Shown piece by piece: positions 23,701-35,430 of a stretch of DNA of 64,000 nt (position 1 is its first letter; the number at the start of each line of letters is the position of its first letter). Both the position numbers and the translations under genes were made by a program. Below the pieces are notes generated by a model that saw nothing but the letters and a program-made list of their open reading frames with translations, ran no database searches and was not told the origin of the DNA. This DNA is from Triglochin maritima (taxonomy: Eukaryota; Streptophyta; Magnoliopsida; Alismatales; Juncaginaceae). The stretch is from assembly GCA_963682175.1 (NCBI GenBank), contig OY821772.1:11524743-11588742 (forward strand). The letters are read 5' to 3'.

Positions 23701-25839
23701 ATCCGATGACACTGGTGCACCCGGTGTCTCTACAAACGACTCGTAATAACCAACGAATCACTAAGCCAAATTTCCACTAACACAATTACCAAATTGTTTT
23801 AGTCTACTTAACCAACGTTGGTCATTCGTCTCTGATGCAGAAAACTATGTCTCCCCAATTCTCTTGATCCGAAGAAGGCAGTTGGAAAGATTGTGGTCTG
23901 CGCCCGTGGATTTAATGAGAGGATGGAAAAGGCAGAGGAGGTTCGCCGTGCGGGTGGCGTCGGAATGGTGATCGTTAACGTCAACGACGACCAGCCGATG
24001 TCCAAATTGCTCTTTGTCGATACCTATCATATTCCGGCTGTCCACATTAGCTATGAAGATGGGGAAAGCTTATTTTCTTACATGAACTCCACAAGGTAAC
24101 CATAATTTTTAATAATGATGACAATAACAAAGTATTCAATGGAACTTTAAATTATGCTCTTTTATCACACATTTTGAACCCATATTTTGATATAAATATA
24201 TTTTTCAATTGGAATCAAGGAATTCTTTTGAGATCACAATGAGCATGAGTTTAACTGCTTGAACTTTAAGCATGACCAACCATAGGGTATAAATGAAAAA
24301 TAATTTTGAGATGTTGATCCAAATATGATTTTATGAGATATCAGAAAGTAAAAATGACATTTTGGGTTTTTATTAATAGCAACTTCAACCTAATAATTAT
24401 GAAAACTAATTCCACGTTTACATGGTACATGCATGGAATACTAGTGTAACCATATTTTTTTAATAAAATATGGATATCGTCTTTACATATTCATTTTGTT
24501 TAATAGCCAAGGTAGATATCCAATTAGTTGAACTTAACACTGAAATTAAGAGCAAAGAGCGTGTGACATCCCAAGGTTTAGTTCTAATTGTATGATTTTC
24601 TCATATATACTTCAAAGAAACTATGATCTTTGGCACAGAAAGCAACTTAATTATATACCAATGAACTACCCTATCTCAAGAATAAGGACAAGCACTGATA
24701 TAACACTTTCTATGCAATTGATCTCTATATGTGTACCTCTAATGAGTCCCTTAATTTGCAAAATGTAGGTCTCCCGTGGGCACCATTTCACCTGCGAAAA
24801 CCTACTATGGGAGGAAACAAAACCCTAAAACTGCAATGTTCAGTTCGAGAGGACCAAACCCAGTTACTCCACAAATTCTCAAGGTACGTAAAGAAACACA
24901 AGACACACCTACCAAGCTCAAATTACTTTGGAAAAAAAATCAAATCAAAACCATCTCATCTTGTATATATAATCGCAGCCGGATGTGATCGCGCCTGGTG
25001 TGGACATTCTTGCCTCCATAAGCCAAGCTGCTCATGTTGATGAAATCACTCCTTTGGAGAAGAGTCGACCACCATTCTATTTGTTGAGTGGGACTTCAAT
25101 GGCTTGCCCTCATGTGTCTGGTATTGTGGGTCTTATTAAGTCTCTTCACCCCAAATGGAGCCCTGCAATGATCCGATCTGCCATCATGACCACGGGTTCG
25201 TTGCTATTCTTCTCTAAGAGAATCAAATTTCTTTGGAAACTAATTTTAACTTTTCTAATGAATGAGTCAATTTCATTTGTTTCTTCCAATGTTTCAGCTA
25301 CTACTCTGGACAACATAGGTGAGCCCATAAAGGATCAGTACATGGAAACGGTGGACCCTTTTAGCTACGGCTCGGGCCACGTCCGACCGAACCTAGCAGC
25401 CGACCCGGGCTTGGTCTATGACCTCAAAAACAAGGACTACATTCGCTTCCTTTGCTCATTAGGATACAATTCCACTAAAATGCAAAGCCTCTTGGCTAGA
25501 TCGTACTCATGTCACTCTAACTCCAAGGCCATTGAAAGCATGAATTATCCTTCAATCACAGTCCCGAATCTCAATGGCACAATAACTGTGATGCGCGTAG
25601 TGACGAACGTTGGTAAACCGAGCACCTACAATGTCAAAGTTGAGTCTCCGGAGGGACTTAGAATCTCGGTCCGGCCAACGACGTTGGTTTTCAAGAAGTA
25701 TGGTCAGAAAAGGAAGTTCAGGGTCACGATTAATGCTACGAGCAGTAGCATTGGGAAAGAGTACAAGTTTGGGACTCTGGTTTGGTCAGATGGCCAACAT
25801 AACGTGAGGAGTCCAATTGTAGTGCGACAATTTTATTGA
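20743..25839 (+). CDS. Subtilisin-like protease, SBT5.3/AIR3-like (gene 1)
   Basis: A secreted plant serine protease of family S8. Eleven exons join in frame to 771 codons: 20743-20805, 21011-21120, 21207-21304, 21416-21580, 21695-21803, 22407-22950, 23645-23742, 23841-24095, 24769-24883, 24979-25195, 25298-25839. Residues 1-19 form a hydrophobic signal peptide. An inhibitor-I9 prodomain follows (from [12 protein letters not shown]). The catalytic residues are Asp144 (TLDSG), His214 (GHGTH), Asn323 (SAGNDGP) and Ser559 (SGTSMACPH). A PA-type insert lies between His and Ser, and an Fn3-like C-terminal domain starts near 670. Length is normal for the family. Intron 1 has a GC donor (AAG|GCAAGT) instead of GT. 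A poly(A) signal AATAAA is at 25859-25864. Such enzymes process proteins in the cell wall; the substrate is unknown. The nearest-subfamily call is from memory of family wording. Confidence 0.9.
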
Positions 25840-26422
25840 TTTGTACATGATAAATAGGAATAAAATTGTAACACATGCCAGTATGTAGTAATGATTTTTT
25901 TTATAAATAAATTCGTTGTTAGCATGATCTCGAGTGTACTGAGGTTGACATCTGGTGCAAGGGAGTAATCGGGTCGGATTGAGGATGGGTTACGGGCGGA
26001 CTCAAACCGCATCCTCAAAACCAATCTCGAATGCTCCCCACGATCCACATTTTGGCCGGTTGTCGTATTGTAGTCTTCTAAAATTACCCTAATATTAATT
26101 TTCAATGCTAATCATTATAAATAAAACCGAAACAATATTATTCTCCCGTTAGTTGTTTAGCATTATTTTGTTAGTGTTAAGAAAAAATAAAATATTAGTA
26201 GGATGATTTATTTTGAATAAGTCATAAATCCACATACATATATCTATAATATTATAAATATTTGTTTAGTATTAGTTTGCCTGTTAGGGTCAACCCACTA
26301 AGAAGACGAATTGATTGATTCACAAGTTCAAAAATCTAAATGCAAACCAACATTAATTATCCTGCAAAGATGGACTCTATATCTTGCAAGGTTACCTTTC
26401 CTATTTTAAGTAAGATCCTAAG
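25840..26422. other. Subtilase gene 1 downstream region
   Basis: Holds the likely 3' UTR and a poly(A) signal at 25859-25864, then AT-rich sequence with no gene or recognisable repeat, up to the gypsy LTR at about 26423. Confidence 0.5.
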
Positions 26423-26835
26423 TTATACATCCTAACCCTTTGCTTATGGGTTTAATTGTGATTAGGTGGTGGATTAGAGGAGATTGAGATGGACGGCTGA
26501 GATTGGTTTGGTTTGGGTATAAAAGGTTGGATTTCTCTCTCTCTCTCACTCTTTTCCTTTCTCTACCGAGCATTTCTCTCTCTCTCTCTCTCAATCCTTT
26601 CTCTTCCAACCTTAGGGTCGTGGTGGAGTGGACGAACGGCTAGGCGAGGTGAAGCCCCGTTGAGTGCCGGAGTAGAGGTGATCGCGAGCGGGGAGTGCGT
26701 CGGAGGAGTAGAGAAGGCGCTCGTGGAAGCAACCTTCATGGGTTCTTCGAAGGCTTCTTCAAGCCTTAAAGGTATGTCAAGCTTTAGTTTAATCCTCATT
26801 TTAGCCTTTGAGAGGATTGGAGTGGCCGACGGTGG

Positions 26836-27770
26836 GCCGAAAGACTCGTCGAGAACCTTGCAGTAGCTTTTCTGCTCTGGAACGGTCGACCGACGGGTTG
26901 GTGCGGTCAACCGGACGTAGTGTGATTCGAGCAAAATCCCTTGCACCGGTCGAACGATACTCTAGGAGTGGTCGACCGGTAGTACATTTTACCAAGGGAA
27001 AAAGGCTCTGGGTGTTTTCGGTCGAACGGCTCCCCTTTGCCGGTCGACCGAAATCACTGTTGTAAGTCGGTTGGGAGCGTTGACCATCTAAACGGTCGAC
27101 CGCTCGTTGACATCGTCCGACCGGAACTTAAGTTAACTTATTGGTCGGTCGACCCGAAGAGTTGTTTCGGTCGACCGTGTAGTGCAGATTGTTTGTGAGT
27201 TTTACTGGTGGAAATCGGTCGACCGTGATTTTTAGGTCGTTCGACCGTTGGTGCTTTTTGAGCAAGAGAGGATTTTCACTGTTGGATTCCGGTCAAACGG
27301 TAGACCGAAAGGCTCGTCGAGAACCTTGCAGCAGTTTTTCTGCTCTCGAACAGTCGACCGACGGGTTGGTGCGGTCGACCGAACGTAGTGTGATTCGAGC
27401 AAAATTCCTTGCACCGGTCGAACGATACTCTAGGAGTGGTCGACCGGTGGTACATTTTACCAAGGGAAAAAGGCTCTCGGTGTTTTCGGTCGAATGGGTC
27501 CCCTTTGCCGGTCGACCGAAAGCACTGTTGTAAGTCGGTTGGAGGCGTTGATCATCTAAACGGTCGACCGCTCATTGACTTCGTCCGACCGGAACTTAAG
27601 TTAACTTATTGGTCGGTCGACCCGAAGAGTTGTTTCGGTCGACCGTGTAGTGCAGATTGTTGGTGAGTTTTACTGGTGGAAATTGGTCGACCGTGATTTT
27701 TGGGTCGTTCAACCGTTGGTGTTTTTTGAGCAAGAGAGGATTTTCACTGTTGGATTTCGGTCGAACGGGG
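26836..27770. repeat. 468-bp tandem duplication inside gypsy LTR copy F
   Basis: The word CTCGTCGAGAACCTTGCAG occurs near 26844 and again 468 bp later, and the following text stays parallel through both copies at about 93-95% identity by eye. Copy D has only one such unit. The duplicated block carries the palindrome pairs. Confidence 0.8.
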
Positions 27771-27790
27771 CCCCTTTGCCGTTCGACCGG
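26883..27790. repeat. CGGTCGACCG palindrome array, copy F
   Basis: In the first duplicate, box starts are 26883/26904, 26947/26969, 27019/27041, 27094/27115, 27146/27168 and 27216/27238. Within-pair distances are 21-22 bp and steps are 64, 72, 75, 52 and 70 bp. The second duplicate repeats the pattern about 468 bp later. The order of steps mirrors copy D, as expected for the same family in reverse. Confidence 0.85.
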
Positions 27791-28004
27791 TTGGACGTTA
27801 TTTCGGTTTTATTGCGGAATAGTAGTGGTGTTCGGTCGACCATTTGGGGTCTTCTGTTCGACCGTTTGGGCACTCTTTTGCATATGGATGCTTGTGCCAT
27901 GTGTGGTTGGATCTGCCTCGAGGGCAACGGGTCTCCGGCCTTTTTTGGGGCGACGGTATAGACATTGTCGGCCTGAGAGGAAGATCGTGGTTGTGGCTAT
28001 ACGG

Positions 28005-28230
28005 AACGGTGCCTTGTGTGCACGTTGTTGTGGCCGATGATTTTCCGGCGGTGCCTTTTGTGCACGTGTGATTATGGGGTTGGGGTGAGAGGACCCTTGA
28101 GACCTGTGGCCGATTATTTTCTGGCGGTGCCTTGTGTGCACGTGTTGTGACCGAGACTCAGACCGGCGGTGCCTTGTGTACACATGTGTTGTTGTTGCCG
28201 ATGTTTTCCGACAGTGCCTTGTGTGCACGG
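28005..28230. repeat. Minisatellite in gypsy LTR copy F
   Basis: About five copies of a TGCCTTGTGTGCACG-type word alternate with CCGATGATTTTCCGGCGG-like spacers. It is the reverse-complement equivalent of 11194-11430, but the unit order and lengths differ, so the array has changed between family members. Confidence 0.7.
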
Positions 28231-28405
28231 GAGTTAGATATGCTTTTACTGCATTTTTCATTTCATGTTTCATATACGCATGTTATGTTCATATTTAGGG
28301 GTTTGGCATATGAGGTTTCCCTAGGGAAACACAGGCATTGTTTGTTTACATGTCAGGTCGTGCACGTCAGTAGGACGTGGTGACTGCGGGCAGGAGCAAC
28401 AACGG

Positions 28406-29045
28406 TGGATTCTGAACACGAGGCGGTCAATGATGAAGAACTCGTCGTGAGGATCGGGAAGGTGGAGGTGGATCTTGTTAGGAGAGGCCTCGCCGCTTTA
28501 ATTCGGCCGTCGTCGCACCAGCAACGCCAACAGGGATCCTTCCAGCCCTGCCCGAGTAGGTTTTCTGTCATGTCCTCCACCTGATCTCAACGGACGTGGA
28601 TTCCTCATCGAAAGGTTTGAATCGGTCCATATCGCTAATCGGACGGTTGAGATTGCTCATTACAGGTTCGTCGGTAAAGTCATGCCTAAGCTACTCCAAA
28701 TTGAACGGGATCTCGATGTTGTTGGTGATTTGGTGGTTCCTACTTTGTGTCAGAATTTATAGGGGAGAGCGGAGATTGACCATCTCTAGTTGTTTGTACA
28801 TACCCAAGATTTATAGATTAATTGATTGTTGCTAGAGGGTGGTGATGAGGGTTAGGAGGGAGGGGAGGTCGGTGGGGGTGGGAATGCGTGGAGGGGAGAA
28901 TGGTGAGGAAGAGGAAGAAGAAAGGGAGGAGACATGTTGGTTGGGTTGGTTTTATGTTTTTAACTTTTAATTTTTTTATTATTAAAGATGTTTGTATTTT
29001 ACGAGGCTTAATTTGCAAATTGTCTAATGACGTTGGACGGAAACG
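28406..29045. other. Unassigned sequence between two LTRs
   Basis: GC-rich to about 28790, then G-rich and AT-rich. One plus-strand frame stays open from about 28405 to 28580 and another from 28596 to 28835, but I recognise neither product and no splice pattern links them. It may be a fragment of a host gene or of a transposon interior. Confidence 0.3.
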
Positions 29046-29050
29046 GTAAC

Positions 29051-30592
29051 TGATTGATCATTTTAATAACCACAAGTGTATGACGTTGGTGAAGACGTGA
29101 CAAATACGGGTCAAACCTAAAGGAGTTGTGAGTGTTGTTGTGACTATCATACTCAAGTGGGAAAGAAGACGATAATGAGGTGATTATGCTAACTACACTA
29201 AACGATGAATTAATCAACAATTAAACTAAATCCCAATGTAGTGGAGGTGTGTAGGTATGTGTGTGTGAGTGGTTCTTGATTACATGAGGCACAACTGTGT
29301 AAAGTAGGTGAAATCAACTAGAAACTAGTATGGAGTTTAATTAACATCAACTACATTTACATGAATACATGACTAATATAGTTAGACATAATGTTAAGAT
29401 GCACTTTGAGTTCTCAAGAATGAACTAAGTACCTAGTGTGGATATTAGGACATCAATCAATCATCCATACAACTCAATACATTCATGCATTCTCTACTAA
29501 CCAAACATTCATACATAATAAGTTATTTACCATAACAAGATAATCATTTACAAGCAACAAGATAAACTCTAGATCTAATATGATATAAGAACCTAGTGTG
29601 ACCATTATCTCATCTAATACAAGTTTTAGCAAGTTACATACATAAATCTACATTAAGCATATGAAATGACACAAATAAGAAGAACTTATCACCAACACAT
29701 CACATAATCTACATCACCTCCACACCAAATGAGGTGGATCTACTCTCTACTCATCAAGTTAACAATTATACTAAGAAAGAAAGATATTCCAACTAATTAT
29801 ACTAAGATTAAGAAAACAAAACTAAGCTAAACATGCAAGCATTCAAAAGAGACAACATTAAGAGAAAACAAGGAAAATTTATTTTATTGATGACTCACGT
29901 TACAAGTAGCATTCCTTCCACTTGAGTTTTGCTCCAAATGTTTACTCCAATTAGAGACAATGAACACCAAACAATGAGTAATTACAAAGGAAGAAGATGA
30001 GTTCTATTTATAGACGTCGTAAAAGGCAATTCGGGACAATCCACCGGTGTGAGACTAATGCAACATACCTAAAATTGACATAAACAACATAACCCATAAC
30101 CACGCGAAACTCGACCAGCTTCCTAAAATGAACAACCAATTGGCAGTCACAATCGGTCTGATGCGACTCATTTTCGGATGTCTTCTTAAGTGCTTCAATT
30201 ATTCACGTGGGTGCACCTTGGTCGGTTATTTGAGTCTAGGTTGAATCTAATTGTCATCTCAAGTGCTTTAATTATTCATGTGGGTGCACCTTCGTCAGTT
30301 ATTTGAGTCTAGGCCTGATTCTTATTGCCAAAATACTCATCATGATAGTCTGGAGCTTCTCAGTTTGCTATTTGGTCATTCTGACATATGTCCAGGTTTT
30401 TTCCTCTTGCATATAGGTCCATAAGTCTCACAGTCACATATCAATATTTTTTCTTGCGTTTTAGTCTTTTTGTGTTTTTTTCTTCTTAAACATGTTTATT
30501 CCTGAAACTCAAACATAAAACTCGTTACATAGCATTGCTTATGCTTAAAATAGAGGATATATCTCAATATATGCATGACATGATACTAATCA
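29051..30592 (-). mobile_element. Solo LTR of a TGATT...AATCA family, copy 1
   Basis: The 1,542-bp unit begins TGATTGATCA and ends ATACTAATCA, and is flanked by GTAAC (29046-29050) and GTAAT (30593-30597), a 5-bp duplication with one mismatch. On the minus strand a TATA box (CTATAAATAG) lies near 30008-30017. The plus-strand start carries a CACAAGTGTATGACG word followed by a CGGGTCAAA segment, shared in diverged form with the units at 51060 and 52806. It has no coding region. Gypsy affiliation is suspected from the conserved 3'-end wording but not proven. Confidence 0.65.
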
Positions 30593-30597
30593 GTAAT

Positions 30598-32350
30598 GGA
30601 GTGAGCCCCACTAATGGTAAATGTGCATATGAACAAATATGTTCGATTTACAGGTGTACATCCGACAATAGCAAAAATCTGAGTACATATCACCAATTAG
30701 ACAACGTATGAGGTGCACCTTAGCAAATATCCACTTACATGAACAATATTAGTGGTATAGTATTTGATTTATTATGATATTGACCTTATTATCACTCGCT
30801 AGTGCCTATATATGGAATTGTTTATGATTTTGTGTTATCACTGGTAGTCATTTAAATAATAAAAAACCTTAAATCCATGCAATCTCAATAAGCATCGTCG
30901 GATCGTGTTATTCATCCTTTTTTTACTATCTTCTATTAATATGTAGATACTAGCCGAATTCTGTCATGTGCATATAAGTGAAGCTCTTTCGAGACGTACT
31001 GCATTGTAGGTTATTTTTGGTTTTAAATTTGCAGCATTACTTGCTTATGGCTCTCTGTAAATACTTGAGTCATGGACTACAAATTACGATTGTAGTTGAT
31101 ATTATCATTTTTAGTTGCAATTATGTCTGCATTAATATGTACGTAGATTTTGTTTTTCTTATTATAATTTTCCGATTGTACAACTGGTGAGTTTATAATT
31201 ATAGTGTCATTTATTGATTGATATTTCTTGGTTTTAGGCTGGCATATAAGGAAAATGAAATAATCGTTGCAAAAGTTGGGTATCTTTTGGAATCCAGCAA
31301 ATATGAGAACAAACAATTGCATATGAATGGGTAGTATTGCATTTTATGGTTTTATGATAATTAGTAATTATATCTTTTGTGCTTTGTGTGTGTATTACAT
31401 GAGTCTCATACAAAGTTACAATTAATGCAGCATTTTTTCCTATAAAAGTACTACAAGCATGTGATTACAACTTTTAACTCGTGCAACTAAAAAATGCTTT
31501 AATAGTACACCATATTATTTTTGTGACGAAATACTAGTTTTAATAAAATTTGATGTACCACGTTATATATGATATAAAATTTCAATGATTTTCTGACGTG
31601 TCCCATTTGTAAGTATTATGAATATTCATTTCTACAAGTGTCGTACGTTCATCGGTTGAGCACATGTGATTTATTTTTATTACAAATACATAAATGATAT
31701 TATGTTGAATTTTGTTATGAAATTGAGTTATACTTTCGTGAAGTAATTATTTAAAAACAAATCGTAATGTTGTTGCAAACTAAGTACTTCGGTCCAGAAG
31801 CCGAAGATTTTAATATTGATGCGATACTATTATTTAAAGATCGAAAGATCGAACATTTATTTTAATCTCTGAAGGGTTCACATGACCATCAAAATGATGT
31901 TCAAATGTGTAAGGAACATGGACTTGACTTTAAATGTATGGTCCATTACATTGATTCCCAATTCCAACTTTGTGACCAAAAGATTATAGAGAGTCGAGAT
32001 GTAATGGGAAAATGTTCTATTAACCTTACAAGTTAATAACTTGATACTCTAGTACGAAGTCAAAAATCACAAGTTTTTGCATTGATATATCTACTTGTGA
32101 TTGAAAATAATGAGCATTAGTTATTTCCAAATCACAATATCTTCCCTTGTATTTTTGTTCGTGTGCCCGAACCACACGCTACAAAGTATTATTAAAGAAA
32201 AGAGCACGAACAGTGGAATAAGAAATTGTGCAAATATGAAGTAAGATATTTAAATGACTCTATCTAAAGTCAACTAATTAAAACAAGCCAGGATGTGCTT
32301 CATTAAACATAATTTTCCTGATTATATTATGTCTTATAAAATTTACACAT
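30598..32350. other. AT-rich intergenic region
   Basis: Mostly low-complexity AT-rich sequence. One exon-like segment at about 31238-31330 is bounded by a good acceptor (TTTTAG) and donor (GG|GTAGTA) and reads LAYKENEIIVAKVGYLLESS. Another possible exon ends near 31080. I do not recognise the product, and no start or further exons were found. Confidence 0.3.
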
Positions 32351-32625
32351 CACTAGTGCAGGATGGTGAATAGTTGTCGCCAAATAGACGTCGGTTATTA
32401 ATAAAGCCGACGTCTATAGAGTCCTCTAGACGTCGGTTATTTGAATAACCTTTTACTCGACGTCTATTAGGCGACGTCTATTTCCCAAAACGTATAGACA
32501 TCGACCCATAGATGTTGGTCATAACGTTCAACTGACGTCTATGCCCCATGCATATAGACATCGGGGTATAGACGTCGGTCGTAAGCTATGACCGACATCT
32601 ATGGGACTAAAGAGCAACTGTTTCA
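32351..32625. mobile_element. CACTA (En/Spm) transposon terminus
   Basis: The end begins CACTAGTGCAGG, matching the CACTA superfamily terminal consensus, and is followed by about eleven direct and inverted copies of a subterminal word with core ATAGACGTCGG (or CCGACGTCTAT). Such subterminal repeats bind the element's own regulatory protein in En/Spm. The opposite terminus was not found, so this may be one end of a truncated or disrupted element. Confidence 0.75.
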
Positions 32626-33429
32626 TTTTATCCTTTATTCAACAAAATTTCCCCCGACAAAACCCTAACCCCTTGTCACCAATCCCCGACCAAACTGCAA
32701 CGACCTCCTCCGGCACTGCAGCGTCTCTTTCGTTGCGCGCTTGACAACCGCGACCTCCTCCAGGACGTCAACAGTCATGACCTCCTACGTGACGTCGACA
32801 ACCGTGATTTCCTCCGCCACCACTTCAGGTGACCTTCTCACTTTTATTCCTTCCCTTCTCCGCATCTTCTTAGCGGGTCCGGTCGCCGGTTGGGGTGTTG
32901 TTTCGTGGTCGGGGTTCCGTTAGGGTTTTGAACGAGTACTAGTACATTTCAGTTGGTTTACATTTAAAAATACATTTCAGTTGGTTTTAATTTGTATTTT
33001 AGAGTAAATTTGGTTTTCAATTGGTTTGAGAATAATAAGGTTCCCATTATTTGAATTCCAAGGCTTTGATCCCCAACACAAAAATGAAAGGCATATTTTG
33101 TTTGTTTATTTTCAGATTTGGTGTTATATATAATAAATAAATTTACATTATTTAGCTTCCAAGCTTGTAGGCACTTTTGTTTTATAAAGACACCGTTGTT
33201 CTTAGTTATTATATCTATTGATGAACATGTTGAGTAAATATAAAACTAGCTTAGTGATGTTAATCCAAAGGAATATATGAGATGGCACATAAATCTATTG
33301 ATCTTATTAATCATTTGTGTTTATGTATGAGATGCCACATAAATCAGAAGTACGCATATGTTTCCCGCTACGTTTTGTTTCTGAACTATCCTCCACCGTG
33401 ACGTCGGCTTGACGACCATGTGGATTGTT
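32626..33429. other. Likely CACTA interior or flank, no gene identified
   Basis: The first about 300 bp are CT-rich and resemble an untranslated leader, with a short frame (32741-32923) of low-complexity serine/threonine. The rest is AT-rich. No transposase motif is visible. Confidence 0.35.
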
Positions 33430-34161
33430 CAGGAAAGATGTTTGAAGGACGGAATCTCATTTTGGATACCTGTTGAGAAGGAGTCATGCATGAAAGAATT
33501 GAAACTTACCATTATGAGTTCACTCGTAAATGACACGACCTTCTCTGATTACGTCCTCATCATTCATTCTGCTCCTTTTTCGTTGTAGTATTTTGTCGTG
33601 ACAACCGACCCACTTAAAGATCGATGCTCCCAATCTTCTCCAACGTCCTTTAAGAGAAGCTTTGTTCCGCCATGTCAGTTTTTCATTGGTGGAGCATGCG
33701 TTATCATAAGGTTTTTTCATGTTGTTCCAGAGATTGTTACTTTTCTGGTTAGTGTTGACAATCACAGTTTACGTTCATGTATGAGGGGATGAGGACCTCG
33801 TCTTCTTGCGTTGACCATTTCTTACTCTTTTGGGTCGTTGGTTGTGTGTCGGGTTGTGATGGTGGTGAACTAAATTGTTGTGATAAATTGGCAGGACAAT
33901 TGTGCTGGGTGGTCCGCCCCTTTATTTACATGGCTGAAACCACTTTCGGATTGAAGGTAGTTCGAATACATGTTGTAATTGTAGGGTTGTTGTGGTGGAG
34001 GATATTGCGGGTTATGGTAAGGTTGGTTTTGGGGATATTGTGGGTATCCATAGAGAGTGATTGAATGTTGGTGGTTGATGTTGGGGATAAGGATTGGGAA
34101 ACAAACTACGTGGGTTACGTGGTGGTGATTGTGGTTCATTGTTATGGTTAGGAGAATCCAT
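33430..34161 (-). pseudogene. SANT/Myb-like gene relic of PIF/Harbinger ORF1 type
   Basis: On the minus strand an ATG at 34161 opens a proline/asparagine-rich N-terminus (MDSPNHNNEPQSPP). A shifted frame continues with a YPQYPQNQPYHNPQYPPP low-complexity stretch. A Myb-like segment follows (WSTQEDEVLIPSYMNV near 33835-33785), then NLWNNMKKPYDNA, then LKGRWRRLGASIFKWVGC (to about 33600) and FQFFHAWLLL. This order matches plant proteins often annotated as glutathione S-transferase T3-like, related to the DNA-binding ORF1 of PIF/Harbinger elements. At least three frame breaks make it a relic. No DDE transposase was found nearby. Confidence 0.5.
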
Positions 34162-35430
34162 TGCGAAACAATGAAGTTTAGATGATCGATGTACTCCTTG
34201 TACCCCAACCATTCCTCTATACTATTCTGAAGTCTCTTTTGTCTTAACCCGACAACTCCTTTCTCGTGACTCAACGACTACTTTTTCCCCTCATTGAGAA
34301 GTGAATAATGGAAAGATTGTAGCAGTAAAGATCGTACTATTGTAGAGGAGAGAGAAGTTAATGTAGAGGAGAAAATGGGGGTTATGATCTTTAAAACATG
34401 ATCACCGTTGAGGATGACCGTATATCCGACGGCAAACATACCAACCAAACGAGAGAAACGGTGTGTGGAAACGTGTGTTGTAGTGGATGATGTGGAAACC
34501 AGTGATTGGCTACAACAAGTTAGTGGCGATGAAGACACTGGTTATAAATAGTCGCGAGTCATTTGCAAGAAAATATATGAGTTGTATGCAATAGAGGTGT
34601 AGGGTCATTTGCAGGTTAAGTCGTAGGTTGTTTGTAATAGAGGAATGAGAGAGAGGTGGAGGTGTTGTAACACCTAAGTATAGTTGTGTTGGTGTAAAAA
34701 CACCATGTAAGGAGTTTGTGTAGTATTGATATAGTAATACAAATGTAGTTATGTAGTATATATGATGTTGTAGACTTTGTGTATTTGGTGTTACAACACC
34801 AAGTAGAGAGAATTAGTAGTAAGGTGTTGAGAGTATGAGTTTTGTAATTTTTTATCAAGGCTATGGAGAATATTGTACTTTGGTCAAGTATTTTGTATTT
34901 TGTATTCCTACTTCAATTAATAATATTTTACCTCCACCAATATTATTCCCGTAAATCCACAACTTTCCGTTGCGACTTCAATACAAATTGTTCACAATAA
35001 TAGTAGAGTTGAAAATTGAAATTCAATCATTGATTCACTTGATTCATATTTCACCTAATCTATAACATAAAAAATTTAGAATAGCTGATTTAGATTAGAA
35101 ATCTAAATTTAATATGAGGCTATATTTTGACTTGTTTCGTTAACATATATAGGTTGTGAATAGAAATACTACACTTGGAAAATTAAAAGTCAGTTATATT
35201 GTGTTGATTACCTCACAACAAGAAATCTTTTTTCACGTTTCTCTAAATTTGGTAAAAACATGACAATATTCATTTCTGCAAACATAATATATCATGATAA
35301 CATAATTAAGTGTCATATCTAATGCAAAACCTAGTTTCTTGATCGAGAAGATCTAAACGTTAAACTACTTGAACTGAAGTAACAACAATACGATGTTACA
35401 TATTTTTATTCTTAGAATAAAACACACATC
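34162..35430. other. Upstream part of the SANT-like relic and gene 2 downstream region
   Basis: From 34162 to about 34560 the minus strand looks like a promoter and leader (TATTTATA near 34543-34550). From 34620 to 34830 there are small imperfect repeats of a GTGTTGTAACACC-like word. The rest to 35430 is AT-rich and includes the 3' flank of subtilase gene 2, with a reverse poly(A) signal near 35404-35410. No gene is seen. Confidence 0.35.

Larger units (their letters stand above)
26423..28405 (+). mobile_element. Gypsy LTR, same family as copy D, right-truncated (copy F)
   Basis: This is the reverse complement of the 10806-12549 family. It starts with a worn version of the TGTTACATCCTAACCC terminus and has a TATA box TATAAAA at 26518-26524, followed by CT-rich leader. 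It stops matching near 28405, about 200 bp before the family's end. A 468-bp internal tandem duplication (about 26836-27303 and 27304-27770) doubles the palindrome array. The minisatellite equivalent lies at 28005-28230. Confidence 0.8.

Noticed and set aside
20743..25839. Subtilase gene 1 as a pseudogene because no single long frame covers it
   Set aside because: All eleven exons can be joined in frame at splice sites that match the partner gene, giving 771 codons with all catalytic residues.
33430..34161. Functional glutathione S-transferase-like gene
   Set aside because: The similarity is to mislabelled SANT-like proteins, not to a GST fold, and several frame breaks are present.
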